From positions 1 to 16,148 of the forward strand of contig DATFOK010000003.1 in the NCBI GenBank assembly GCA_035265665.1: a DNA stretch of 16,148 nucleotides, read 5' to 3'. The notes beneath the pieces are model-generated. The model was not told the origin of the DNA. It saw nothing but the letters and a program-made list of their open reading frames with translations, and made no database searches. Shown here in pieces: positions 6,177 through 12,545 of the stretch; position 1 is the stretch's first letter, and each line of letters begins with the position of its first letter. This stretch comes from DASUPK01 sp035265665. Lineage in GTDB: Bacteria; Actinomycetota; Thermoleophilia; Solirubrobacterales; 70-9. Position numbers and translations under genes: made by a program.

Positions 6177-7583
6177 CAGCTTCTCGAGCAGGTTCATGTA
6201 CTGAACGAGGCTGCGCGTTCCGAGAAACTGGTCGAGGACGCGTTGCCGCGCCGCCTTCCCGACCTCGGCGGCGCGCGCGGGATCCGCGATGAAGCCGTCG
6301 ATTGCGCGGGCCACGGCCTTCAGGTCGGTTGGGTCGTCGATCAGCACGCCGGAGACGCCGTCCTCGATCTGATCCTGGATCCCGCCCACTCGGCTCGCGA
6401 CCATCGGCCGCGCCTTCCACATAGCCTCCGCGACCGTAAGCCCGAAGCCCTCGGCCAGGCTCTTCTGCACCATCACGTCGGAGCGCCGCTGGATCGCGTT
6501 GACCATTGCGGCGTTCTCCTCGACGTCGTCCATGGGAAGCGAGGCGAGATGAACGCGGGCCCGCTTCTCCTCCGGTAGCTCCTCCAGGTGGGCGGTGACC
6601 TGCGAGAGGACCTCCGCGCCCTCGGGGTCGTCCGAGACCCCCGCGGTCGAAGGCCCGGCGAGGAGCAGATGCGCGCCGTCCGCCTCGGCGTACTCGGCGA
6701 AGCAGCGCAGTACGCCGACCGGGTCCTTGAGCCCGTCCCAGCGCGAGACCTGGCTGATCAGCGGCGCGCCGTCCGGGACCGGCCCGTCCTGGACCAGGTC
6801 CGCCGGGCGGCCGACGCGGGCCTCGCTGCCGTCGAAGCGCCGGAAGAGGGCTTGGCCCGGGTCATCGGTGTCCCGCAGGCCGATCGCCGCCAGGATGGCC
6901 CGGACCGCCTCCGGGTCGAGTTCCTGGTTCTTGGGAGAGAAGGCGTCGATGGAGGGCGGGACGACCCAGATCCGGTCCTCGTCCAGCCCCGACCAGACGA
7001 ACCGCTCACGCGAGAAGACATAGGCGTCGGCGTCGGTGACGTAGGGACGCATGAAGTCCCGCGCTGCCCGGGCGAGCTCGCCCGGTCTGTCCACCCCGAT
7101 GTGGCAGCGCCAGATCACCTTCACGTCGGCCGCGACCACGTGGGCCACGAGGCCGGCCGGCTGGGGGTCATGGATGTAGACGATGTCGCCGGGCTGGACG
7201 AGCTCGACGAGCTCGACGGCGGCCTCGGCCAGCGCGGCCTCGTAGATCTCGCGCTCCGCCGGTCCCAGCGGCCCGCCATCGCCCTCGGACTCGTGCAGGC
7301 GGTTGTGGATCCGCTTCGTGACGCGGAAGAAGTCGGGGTTGCCGGAGATCGTCATCCAGCGCACGTCCACTCCGGCGCCGCGCGCGTAGGCAAGGAGCGA
7401 CTGGAGCAGCTCCGCGACTCCGCCGCCCCGTGCCGTCGAGTTCACGTGCCAGACGACCCTGCCGCGGAGCAGCCGGCGGGAGGCGTCGATCGCCCGGTCG
7501 ACCTGCTCATAGCGGTCGCCGAGCAGCGCCTCGAAGCGCTCCGGCGAGAGTGAGGCGACCGAGACCTCCTGCAGGGCTGCCAT
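6165..7583 (-). CDS. treT: TreT-like trehalose synthase / GT4 glycosyltransferase
   Basis: Retaining GT-B fold glycosyltransferase (family GT4), closest by eye to trehalose glycosyltransferring synthase TreT, which joins a nucleotide-activated glucose to glucose to give trehalose. It has 472 residues from the ATG at 7583. The N-terminal nucleotide-fold glycine cluster is VWHVNSTARGGGVAELL (residues 44-60). IYIHDPQPAG-like and WRCHIGVDRPGE segments follow. The C-terminal domain shows ISQVSRWDGLKDP (near 275-287) and the donor-binding EX7E stretch AEGFGLTVAEAMWKARP (near 374-390). A hydrophilic stretch of about 40 residues around 235-275 makes it longer than archaeal TreT, as in actinobacterial homologues I recall. 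The open frame continues upstream to 8036, but that would bury two other genes, and no homology-like sequence occurs before MAALQEV. No Shine-Dalgarno is seen; TAGGGT sits 8 bases before the ATG. Substrate is inferred. Confidence 0.85.
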   Translation of the reverse strand: MAALQEVSVASLSPERFEALLGDRYEQVDRAIDASRRLLRGRVVWHVNSTARGGGVAELLQSLLAYARGAGVDVRWMTISGNPDFFRVTKRIHNRLHESEGDGGPLGPAEREIYEAALAEAAVELVELVQPGDIVYIHDPQPAGLVAHVVAADVKVIWRCHIGVDRPGELARAARDFMRPYVTDADAYVFSRERFVWSGLDEDRIWVVPPSIDAFSPKNQELDPEAVRAILAAIGLRDTDDPGQALFRRFDGSEARVGRPADLVQDGPVPDGAPLISQVSRWDGLKDPVGVLRCFAEYAEADGAHLLLAGPSTAGVSDDPEGAEVLSQVTAHLEELPEEKRARVHLASLPMDDVEENAAMVNAIQRRSDVMVQKSLAEGFGLTVAEAMWKARPMVASRVGGIQDQIEDGVSGVLIDDPTDLKAVARAIDGFIADPARAAEVGKAARQRVLDQFLGTRSLVQYMNLLEKLLHP

Positions 7584-7591
7584 CGACACGG

Positions 7592-7597
7592 ACCCTA
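7592..7597 (-). promoter_or_regulatory. Candidate -10 (TAGGGT) for leaderless treT
   Basis: TAGGGT reads 7597 to 7592 on the minus strand and ends 8 bases before the ATG at 7583. The same hexamer sits 7 bases before the alcohol dehydrogenase ATG. No -35 or Shine-Dalgarno is evident. Confidence 0.4.
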
Positions 7598-7633
7598 GTG
7601 GGAGCGGGACCTCGGGACCCACGCTCAAGCTGG

Positions 7634-7647
7634 CGGCCGATCGGCCG
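7634..7647. promoter_or_regulatory. 14-base perfect palindrome in a divergent gap
   Basis: CGGCCGATCGGCCG is its own reverse complement. It lies in the 75-base gap between the divergent treT start (7583) and the small gene at 7659, 11 bases before the latter's ATG. It could be a repressor site acting on either gene. GC-rich palindromes arise by chance in such DNA, so confidence is low. Confidence 0.3.
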
Positions 7648-7658
7648 ATAGCTCTCAC

Positions 7659-7910
7659 ATGAGCGCCGACGTGAGGCGAGAGCGAGTCGTGGTCGAGACC
7701 GAGCGCTATCGGATCGTGGGCGAGGTGACGCTCCCGGCCGAGGGATTCCACGGACGCCTTTCGGATCTGCTCAACCGGGAGGGAATTCACTTCATCGCCC
7801 TGGTGAACGCGACGATCATCGGTCGCAACGGCGAGGCGGCCGAGCAACGGCCCTTCGTCGCCGTCGCGCGGGATCACGTCCAGCTCGCCTACGAGGCGAC
7901 CGACCTCTGA
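7659..7910 (+). CDS. Short conserved hypothetical protein
   Basis: Small soluble protein of 83 residues without signal peptide, membrane segment or Cys. The middle part (RYRIVGEVTLPAEGFHGRLS followed by DLLNREGIHFIALVNATI) and the end (PFVAVARDHVQLAY) read as a compact beta-rich fold. It looks like short actinobacterial proteins I recall under the label DUF6812, but I am not sure of that assignment and no function is known to me. It stands alone: divergent from treT, and convergent with the YqgE/AlgH gene with only 4 bases between stop codons. There is no Shine-Dalgarno before the ATG. Confidence 0.75.
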   Translation: MSADVRRERVVVETERYRIVGEVTLPAEGFHGRLSDLLNREGIHFIALVNATIIGRNGEAAEQRPFVAVARDHVQLAYEATDL

Positions 7911-7914
7911 GCGA

Positions 7915-8439
7915 CTAGTTGACCGAGGGATCGGGCGGCATCCGGGCGAGCAGCGCGAACTCCCCGCCCTTGCGCGCCAGCACCTCGGACCAGAGATCGC
8001 CGTCCCGGAAGGGGTCGTCGGGATGTGTGTCCTCAACGATCCAAGACTCCTGCTCGAGCTCCCCGTCGAGCTGGCCCGCTCCCCAGCCGGCGTAACCCAC
8101 GTACACCCGCAGGCGATGGAGCTCGGGCGGTTGTTCGAGATCCACCATGCCGACGGACCCCACGATCAGCTTGGTAGCCGCTGTCGGGTCGGAGTGGTCG
8201 CCGACCGCGGTCACGGCGTTCGGCTGGACTGGGCCGCCGACGTGGATCAAATGGTCGTCACCGATCAGCTCGGCGAGCTCCGGCGATGCCTCGCCGACGG
8301 TCGTCTCCGAGGGGCGGTTGAGGACGAGGCCGAAAGCTCCCTGATCCGCGTGCTCGACGACCAGGATCACGGTCCGGTGGAAGTAGTCCGGCAAGCTCGG
8401 CGAGGCGACCAGCAGCTTGCCGCTCAGGCTCTCGGTCAT
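7915..8439 (-). CDS. YqgE/AlgH family protein
   Basis: Cytoplasmic protein of the UPF0301 (YqgE/AlgH, DUF179) family, 174 residues, close to the usual size. The family is widespread; in Pseudomonas AlgH was linked to alginate regulation, but its biochemical role is not settled. Visible hallmarks are LLVASPSLPDYFHRTVILVVEH at the N-terminus (residues 9-30, here given only as a position marker of the conserved opening), FGLVLNRPS, HVGGPVQ, and the C-terminal VGYAGWGAGQLDGEL followed by WIVE. The ATG at 8439 is only 23 bases from the divergent GST-like gene start. TATTCT ends 7 bases before this ATG and no good Shine-Dalgarno exists, so the mRNA may be leaderless. Confidence 0.92.
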   Translation of the reverse strand: MTESLSGKLLVASPSLPDYFHRTVILVVEHADQGAFGLVLNRPSETTVGEASPELAELIGDDHLIHVGGPVQPNAVTAVGDHSDPTAATKLIVGSVGMVDLEQPPELHRLRVYVGYAGWGAGQLDGELEQESWIVEDTHPDDPFRDGDLWSEVLARKGGEFALLARMPPDPSVN

Positions 8440-8446
8440 CGCTCTC

Positions 8447-8473
8447 AGAATAGGCTCCGGCCATGGGGATCAA
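8447..8473 (-). promoter_or_regulatory. Candidate leaderless promoter of the yqgE/algH gene
   Basis: On the minus strand TATTCT (8452-8447) ends 7 bases before the ATG at 8439, and TTGATC (8473-8468) lies 15 bases upstream of it as a possible -35. The -35 would be inside the first codons of the divergent GST-like gene. Confidence 0.45.
8451..8456 (+). promoter_or_regulatory. Candidate -10 (TAGGCT) for the leaderless GST-like gene
   Basis: TAGGCT ends 6 bases before the ATG at 8463. It shares two base pairs (8451-8452) with the opposite-strand -10 of the yqgE/algH gene, so the two polymerases would compete for the same site. No -35 is seen. Confidence 0.4.
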
Positions 8474-9212
8474 GCTGTACGGCACGCCGCCCTCGCCCCC
8501 CTCGCACAGCGCCCGCCTGATGCTCGAGCGCAAGGGGCTCGAGCACAAGGTGGTCTGGCTGCTGCCGGGGATGTGGCCGGCGCTCCTGCGCACCCGCGGC
8601 TTCCGCAGCGGGACCGTCCCGGCGTTGAAGATGAACGGGCGCCGGGTGCAGGGCTCGGTGCTGATCTCGCGGGCACTCGAGCAAATAAAGCCCGAACCTG
8701 CCCTCTTCCCCTCCGATCCGGAGCAGCGCCTCGCGGTCGAGGACGCCGAGCGCTGGGGCGACCAGGTGCTGCAGGACGTACCTCGCCGCATCGTTCGCTG
8801 GCTCTCGGTGCACCGACCGGAGACCAAGGTGATGATCGCCAAGGACGTCGGCATCCCCTTCCCCCGATTTGCGGCGTGGATCAACACGCCGGCGGCCCGG
8901 CATCTCGCGAACAAGGTGGACGCCGACGGCCAGATCCAGGACGCGATCGCGCAGGTCCCCGAGGTGCTCGACCACGTCGACGAGCTGATCGCAAACCGAG
9001 TGATCGGCGGCGAGCAGCCGAACGCCGCGGACTTCCAGATCGCGAGCTCGGTACGGGCGCTCCTCAACGTGAAAGACCTCGACCCCGCGACAGAGGGCAG
9101 ACCCGCGGCCGACCTGGCCACGCGCTACCTGCCGGAGTTCGCCACCGACTTCCCCGCGGGTCTGCTGCCGGCGGAGTGGCTCGCGCCGGTCAGGGCGTCA
9201 GAACGATCTTGA
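8463..9212 (+). CDS. Glutathione S-transferase-like protein
   Basis: Two-domain thioredoxin-fold protein of 249 residues. The N-terminal domain begins KLYGTPPSPPSHSARLMLER (residues 4-23), then has the cis-proline region TVPALKMNG and the following GS of the thiol-binding motif (about residues 53-66), as in GST N-domains. The remaining residues are helical, matching a GST C-domain with NAADFQIASSVRALL near 191-205. There is no CPxC or similar Cys pair and no Cys in the active-site stretch, so it is not a glutaredoxin-like form. Actinobacteria usually make mycothiol rather than glutathione, so the true thiol partner and substrate are unknown. The last 23 bases overlap the 3' end of the converging alcohol dehydrogenase. 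Confidence 0.82.
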   Translation: MGIKLYGTPPSPPSHSARLMLERKGLEHKVVWLLPGMWPALLRTRGFRSGTVPALKMNGRRVQGSVLISRALEQIKPEPALFPSDPEQRLAVEDAERWGDQVLQDVPRRIVRWLSVHRPETKVMIAKDVGIPFPRFAAWINTPAARHLANKVDADGQIQDAIAQVPEVLDHVDELIANRVIGGEQPNAADFQIASSVRALLNVKDLDPATEGRPAADLATRYLPEFATDFPAGLLPAEWLAPVRASERS

Positions 9213-10224
9213 GCGCCTCGCGATTGTCGTAGGCGCGGTAGGCGTCGGGCGCCTCATCGAGCTTCATGTGGTGGGTGACCAGCGGGGCCGGGTCGAGCGT
9301 GCCCGACGCGAGGAGCTCGAGCACCGGGTCGACGTGCTTGATCACGTTGGCGTGGCCGCTGGTCAGGGTGAGGGCCTTGATCCAGAGGACGCCCATGTGC
9401 ACCTCGGCGCGCTCCGCGTAGACGCCGGTGACGGAGACCGTGCCCGCTTTGCGGGCCAGCCGCAGCGCCAGGTCGAGCGCCTCCGGATGGCCGACAGCGT
9501 CGATCGCCAGGTCGACCCCGCGACCGTCCGTCAGCTTCTTGACCTCGGCGCGCGGGTCCTGCTCGGTGAGGTGCACCGGCGTCGCCCCGAAGGACTCGGC
9601 CATCCGCAGGCGATCCTCGACCGTGTCGATCGCCACCACTTCGGACGCGCCGGCCGCCTTCGCGGCCTGCACGGCGCAGAGCCCGACGGGCCCCATGCCG
9701 AGGATCGCCGCAGTTTCGCCCTCGGCGAGCGGGCGCGAGTAGACCGCGTGGTAGGCGGTGCCCATTACGTCCCCGGCGAACAGGGCAACCTCGTCGGAGA
9801 GACCGTCGGGGACCTTGCGCAGCGTCAGGTTTGCGTGCGGCACCAGGAGCAGCTCGGCCTGCGCGCCCTGCAGCGAGCCGAGCGTCTCCCCGTGCCCAAA
9901 AACCCTGGCCTCGTCGCACTTGTGGAATTCCTCGCGCCGGCAGAAGAAGCACTCCCCGCAGGCGGTCCCGTAGGTGCCGAGCACCCGGTCGCCGACACCG
10001 ACCCGGCTCACCTCGTCACCGGCGGCCACCACCTCGCCGACGAACTCGTGGCCGATCACGAAGCCGGGCTCGATCTGCACCCGGCCGTGGTAGATGTGGA
10101 GGTCCGAACCGCAGATGCCACTCGCCTGGACCCGGACGATCGCGTCGTCCGGGGCGAGCAGCTCGGGCTCGGAGACCTCGTCGACCTGAACCTCGCCGGG
10201 GGCCTGGAAGGTGACCGCTCTCAT
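9190..10224 (-). CDS. Zinc-dependent alcohol dehydrogenase (MDR family)
   Basis: Medium-chain dehydrogenase/reductase oxidising an alcohol (or formaldehyde-type) substrate with NAD(P). It has 344 residues, normal for the family. The catalytic zinc site is Cys38 (in GICGSDLHIY) with His59-Glu60 (in GHEFVGEV). The structural zinc has all four Cys: 89, 92, 95 and 103 (ACGECFFCRREEFHKC). The Rossmann glycine motif is GMGPVGLCAVQAAKAAGA near residues 175-192, followed by an acidic residue in VVAID, which favours NAD over NADP. Substrate is not predictable. It is divergent from the short-chain dehydrogenase gene at 10313, and TAGGGT ends 7 bases before its ATG with no Shine-Dalgarno, suggesting a leaderless mRNA. 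Confidence 0.92.
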   Translation of the reverse strand: MRAVTFQAPGEVQVDEVSEPELLAPDDAIVRVQASGICGSDLHIYHGRVQIEPGFVIGHEFVGEVVAAGDEVSRVGVGDRVLGTYGTACGECFFCRREEFHKCDEARVFGHGETLGSLQGAQAELLLVPHANLTLRKVPDGLSDEVALFAGDVMGTAYHAVYSRPLAEGETAAILGMGPVGLCAVQAAKAAGASEVVAIDTVEDRLRMAESFGATPVHLTEQDPRAEVKKLTDGRGVDLAIDAVGHPEALDLALRLARKAGTVSVTGVYAERAEVHMGVLWIKALTLTSGHANVIKHVDPVLELLASGTLDPAPLVTHHMKLDEAPDAYRAYDNREALKIVLTP

Positions 10225-10231
10225 GGACTAG

Positions 10232-10237
10232 ACCCTA
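10232..10237 (-). promoter_or_regulatory. Candidate -10 (TAGGGT) for leaderless alcohol dehydrogenase gene
   Basis: TAGGGT reads 10237 to 10232 on the minus strand; seven bases (CTAGTCC) separate it from the ATG at 10224. It is identical to the hexamer in front of treT. No -35 is evident. Confidence 0.45.
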
Positions 10238-10258
10238 TGAGAGGATCGCCTGATGAGT

Positions 10259-10302
10259 GGGTGCGCCGCAGAGAGCGAGGCGCAACCCGATTAACGATGG
10301 AG
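10259..10302 (+). other. Hairpin element, copy B, in the dehydrogenase leader
   Basis: GGGTGCGCC (10259-10267) pairs with GGCGCA (10279-10284) plus CCC (10286-10288), with A10285 bulged: the same 9-pair stem and same bulge as copy A at 6130. The 11-base loop also starts GCAG and ends CGA. The tail GATTAACGATGGAG (10289-10302) matches copy A at 11 of 14 positions and runs into the ribosome binding site GGAGGAGGG (10299-10307) of the dehydrogenase gene. This is the expected place for a translation-control element, but no ligand or known class is recognised. Confidence 0.5.
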
Positions 10303-10312
10303 GAGGGCACGC

Positions 10313-11167
10313 ATGGGGATCGAGAAGTCACAGCCGGTGCTGATCACGGGCTGCTCGACCGGAATCGGGCGCGCGACGGCGGAGCGGCTCGCCGACGAGG
10401 GCTACAACGTGCACGCGACGGCGCGCCGCCCCGAGTCGATCGAGGATCTGGCCGGTCGGGGCATGAAGACCCACGCGCTCGACGTCACGCATGAGGGCTC
10501 CATGGAGGCGGCGGTGGAGGAGGTCGAGCGGGACGGCCCGGTCGGCGCCCTGGTCAACAACGCCGGCTACAGCCAGAGCGGCGCCATCGAGACGATCCCG
10601 ATGTCGAGCGTCCGCAAGCAGTTCGAGACCAATGTCTTCGGCCTGATCCGGATGTGCCAGCTGGTGCTCCCGGGGATGCGCTCGACGGGGTCGGGTCGGA
10701 TCGTGAACCTGAGCTCGATGGGCGGCAAGCTCACGTTCCCGGGCGGCGGCATCTACCACGCCACCAAGCACGCAGTCGAGGCGCTCTCCGACGCACTCCG
10801 CTTCGAGGTCAGTGAGTTCGGCGTGCACGTGGCGATCATCGAACCGGGCCTGATCGTCACCGAGTTCGGCGAGACCGCGGCCGGCAGCCTGGACGAGGTC
10901 ACAGAGCACGGTCCGTACGCGAAGTTCAACTCCGACGTCGCGACGGTGACCGCGAACGCCTACAAGGGCCCGATGGCCCGCTTCGGCGCCGGACCCGAGG
11001 CGGTGGCGGCCAAGATCTCGAAGGCCCTTTCGGCGAACCGGCCGAACACCCGCTACAAGGTGACGCCCTCCGCCAGGTTCATGCTGGGCATGCGTCGCCT
11101 GATGACCGACCGCATGTGGGACCGGATGGTCCGCTCGCAATACCCGCCGCCGAGGCCCGAGGGCTGA
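10313..11167 (+). CDS. Short-chain dehydrogenase/reductase (SDR)
   Basis: Classical SDR oxidoreductase of 284 residues using NAD(P)(H) on an unknown alcohol or ketone. The cofactor motif TGCSTGIG covers residues 12-19, NNAG 82-85, the structural Asn is 107, and the catalytic Ser135 (NLSSMGG), Tyr148 and Lys152 (YHATK) are all in place. Two basic residues after the second strand (ARRPES, 37-42) favour NADP(H). The C-terminal 40 residues are basic and extended, as in members acting on lipid-like or retinol-type substrates; this is only a hint. GGAGGAGGG ends 5 bases before the ATG. The hairpin element at 10259-10302 forms most of the leader. It is first in a run of four plus-strand genes. Confidence 0.92.
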   Translation: MGIEKSQPVLITGCSTGIGRATAERLADEGYNVHATARRPESIEDLAGRGMKTHALDVTHEGSMEAAVEEVERDGPVGALVNNAGYSQSGAIETIPMSSVRKQFETNVFGLIRMCQLVLPGMRSTGSGRIVNLSSMGGKLTFPGGGIYHATKHAVEALSDALRFEVSEFGVHVAIIEPGLIVTEFGETAAGSLDEVTEHGPYAKFNSDVATVTANAYKGPMARFGAGPEAVAAKISKALSANRPNTRYKVTPSARFMLGMRRLMTDRMWDRMVRSQYPPPRPEG

Positions 11168-11176
11168 TCTCCGCTC

Positions 11177-11185
11177 AGGAGGAGG
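11177..11185 (+). promoter_or_regulatory. Ribosome binding site supporting a TTG start
   Basis: AGGAGGAGG lies just before TTG at 11187. Using its first six bases as Shine-Dalgarno leaves a 4-base spacer, which supports the TTG. The next in-frame ATG at 11220 would be 34 bases or more away and has no site of its own. Confidence 0.55.
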
Positions 11186-11186
11186 T

Positions 11187-11966
11187 TTGAAGACCGCCCG
11201 CTTCGCAAATGATGCGGGCATGGGGACCCGTCCCACGGTGGAGAGAACGCGAAGACGGCATCCCCGCAGCGATGTGCTGCTGGAGTTGCGCCGCCGCGAG
11301 TTGCGACGGGAACGCCAGGAGTTCGGCGGCCGGGTCCAGTGGGAATCCGTCTTCTTTGGCCTCCTGGCAGGCGTCGGCCTGGCGGCGTGCCTCGTCGCCT
11401 TGGTGCTCGGCGGCCTGATCGCGGCCGGGGTCACCGACGCCCATGAGAACGCCGCGGGGCTGGTTGACCAGATGATGGCCGGAGGCGGGGCGATCTCGCT
11501 GGCGATCCTCGGGCTCAGCTACCTCACGGGCGGCTACGTAGCGGCCCGGATGGCTCGCTTCGACGGCTGGCGGCAGGGCCTCGGGATCTGGCTGCTGAGC
11601 CTGTTCATCGTCCTGGCGGCCGCGATCGCCGCCTGGATCGCCGGCGGCAAGCTCGATCCCAGCGAGTCGATCTCACTCCCCAGCAACCCGGTCGACGAAG
11701 GACCTCTGCACCAGGGCGCCGCCGTGATCGCGCCGGTCCTGGTGGTGGTGCCGCTGATCGCGGCGCTCATCGGCGGAGTTCTCGGCGACCGCTTCCACCG
11801 CGCGGTCGACCGGGCTGGGACCGACGAGTTCGAGCGCGTACCCGGCCCGGACCCGGAGGACGAGCCGGAAGAAACCCAGCCGCAGAGCGAAGTCGACGGG
11901 GAAACCGAGGCGATGACCGGAGAAGAGCAGCCCACCCGGGAAAGGGAGTCCAGGACACCGGTCTGA
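11187..11966 (+). CDS. Four-TM membrane protein, function unknown
   Basis: Integral membrane protein of 259 residues that I cannot assign to a characterised family. A strongly basic N-terminal region (about 20-50, with ELRRRELRRERQEFGG) is followed by four hydrophobic segments near residues 54-78, 99-121, 130-152 and 178-203, rich in Gly and Ala. The C-terminal tail (about 205-259) is acidic and Pro-rich, probably disordered and cytoplasmic if both ends face inside. Start is TTG at 11187 behind AGGAGGAGG; ATG at 11220 (starting MGTRPTVERTRR) is the alternative and would remove 11 residues without touching the membrane part. It follows the SDR stop by 19 bases and is likely co-transcribed with it. 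It ends 15 bases before the nicotinamidase-like gene, which has its own possible promoter. Confidence 0.75.
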   Translation: MKTARFANDAGMGTRPTVERTRRRHPRSDVLLELRRRELRRERQEFGGRVQWESVFFGLLAGVGLAACLVALVLGGLIAAGVTDAHENAAGLVDQMMAGGGAISLAILGLSYLTGGYVAARMARFDGWRQGLGIWLLSLFIVLAAAIAAWIAGGKLDPSESISLPSNPVDEGPLHQGAAVIAPVLVVVPLIAALIGGVLGDRFHRAVDRAGTDEFERVPGPDPEDEPEETQPQSEVDGETEAMTGEEQPTRERESRTPV

Positions 11967-11969
11967 GCG

Positions 11970-11975
11970 TAAAGT
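11970..11975 (+). promoter_or_regulatory. Candidate -10 (TAAAGT) for the leaderless nicotinamidase-like gene
   Basis: TAAAGT ends 6 bases before the ATG at 11982. AGGG at 11977-11980 is too close to the ATG to be a normal Shine-Dalgarno. The hexamer begins 4 bases after the stop of the membrane protein gene. Confidence 0.45.
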
Positions 11976-11981
11976 CAGGGC

Positions 11982-12545
11982 ATGTCCAGCGCGCTGCTGA
12001 TCATCGACTTCCAGAACGACTTCACCTCGGGCGGGGCGCTCGCGGTGCCGGGCGGAGATGAGATCGCGCAGCCGGTCAAGCGCCTTGCGAGCCAGTTCGA
12101 CCACGTCTTCGCGACCCGGGACTGGCATCCACCGGACCACGCCTCCTTCGAGACCGAGGGCGGACCCTGGCCGGTGCATTGCGTCCAGGGAACACATGGC
12201 GCCGAGCTTCATCCGGCGATGCGAGACATCGAGGTGGACGCGATCGTCGACGTCGGTGTGGAGCGGGAGGACGAGGGCTACTCCGGCTTCGAGAAGTCCA
12301 AGCTCGCGGACCTGCTTCGCGAGGGCGGTATCGACGAGGTCGCCGTCGTCGGGCTGGCGACCGACTATTGCGTCCGCGCCTCCGCGATCGACGCCCGCGA
12401 TGAGGGCTTCGACACGACCGTGGTCACCGACGCAATCCGCGCCGTGGAGGTCAACCCCGGCGACGGCGCGCGCGCCCTCGAGGACATGAAGCGAGCCGGC
12501 GCCAAGCTGGTTACCTCCGACGAGCTATCGCACGCCGCGCGGTGA
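11982..12545 (+). CDS. Nicotinamidase-like isochorismatase-family hydrolase
   Basis: Cysteine hydrolase fold of 187 residues, closest to nicotinamidase PncA, which deamidates nicotinamide to nicotinic acid for NAD salvage. The N-terminal DFQNDF gives catalytic Asp9. The metal ligands Asp47, His49 and His53 (DWHPPDH) and His66 (PVHC) are present, and the nucleophile Cys130 sits in GLATDYCV with the usual cis-peptide. The YSGF motif (100-103) is also kept. However, the third catalytic residue, a Lys normally 7-9 residues before that Tyr, is missing: the aligned position is Val91 (codon GTC at 12252), and no Lys occurs between 34 and 104. So activity on nicotinamide is doubtful. It probably has a leaderless mRNA. 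The stop overlaps the GTG start of the ligase gene. Confidence 0.87.
   Translation: MSSALLIIDFQNDFTSGGALAVPGGDEIAQPVKRLASQFDHVFATRDWHPPDHASFETEGGPWPVHCVQGTHGAELHPAMRDIEVDAIVDVGVEREDEGYSGFEKSKLADLLREGGIDEVAVVGLATDYCVRASAIDARDEGFDTTVVTDAIRAVEVNPGDGARALEDMKRAGAKLVTSDELSHAAR

Noticed and set aside
7584..8036. N-terminal extension of the TreT-like glycosyltransferase up to 8036
   Set aside because: The open frame continues, but it runs across the small gene at 7659 and the yqgE/algH end, and the extra residues look random. The domain begins naturally at the ATG at 7583.
9268..10494. Plus-strand 408-codon open frame across the alcohol dehydrogenase
   Set aside because: Antisense shadow; the minus strand has the complete zinc and Rossmann motifs, and this frame also runs through the hairpin element and into the SDR gene.
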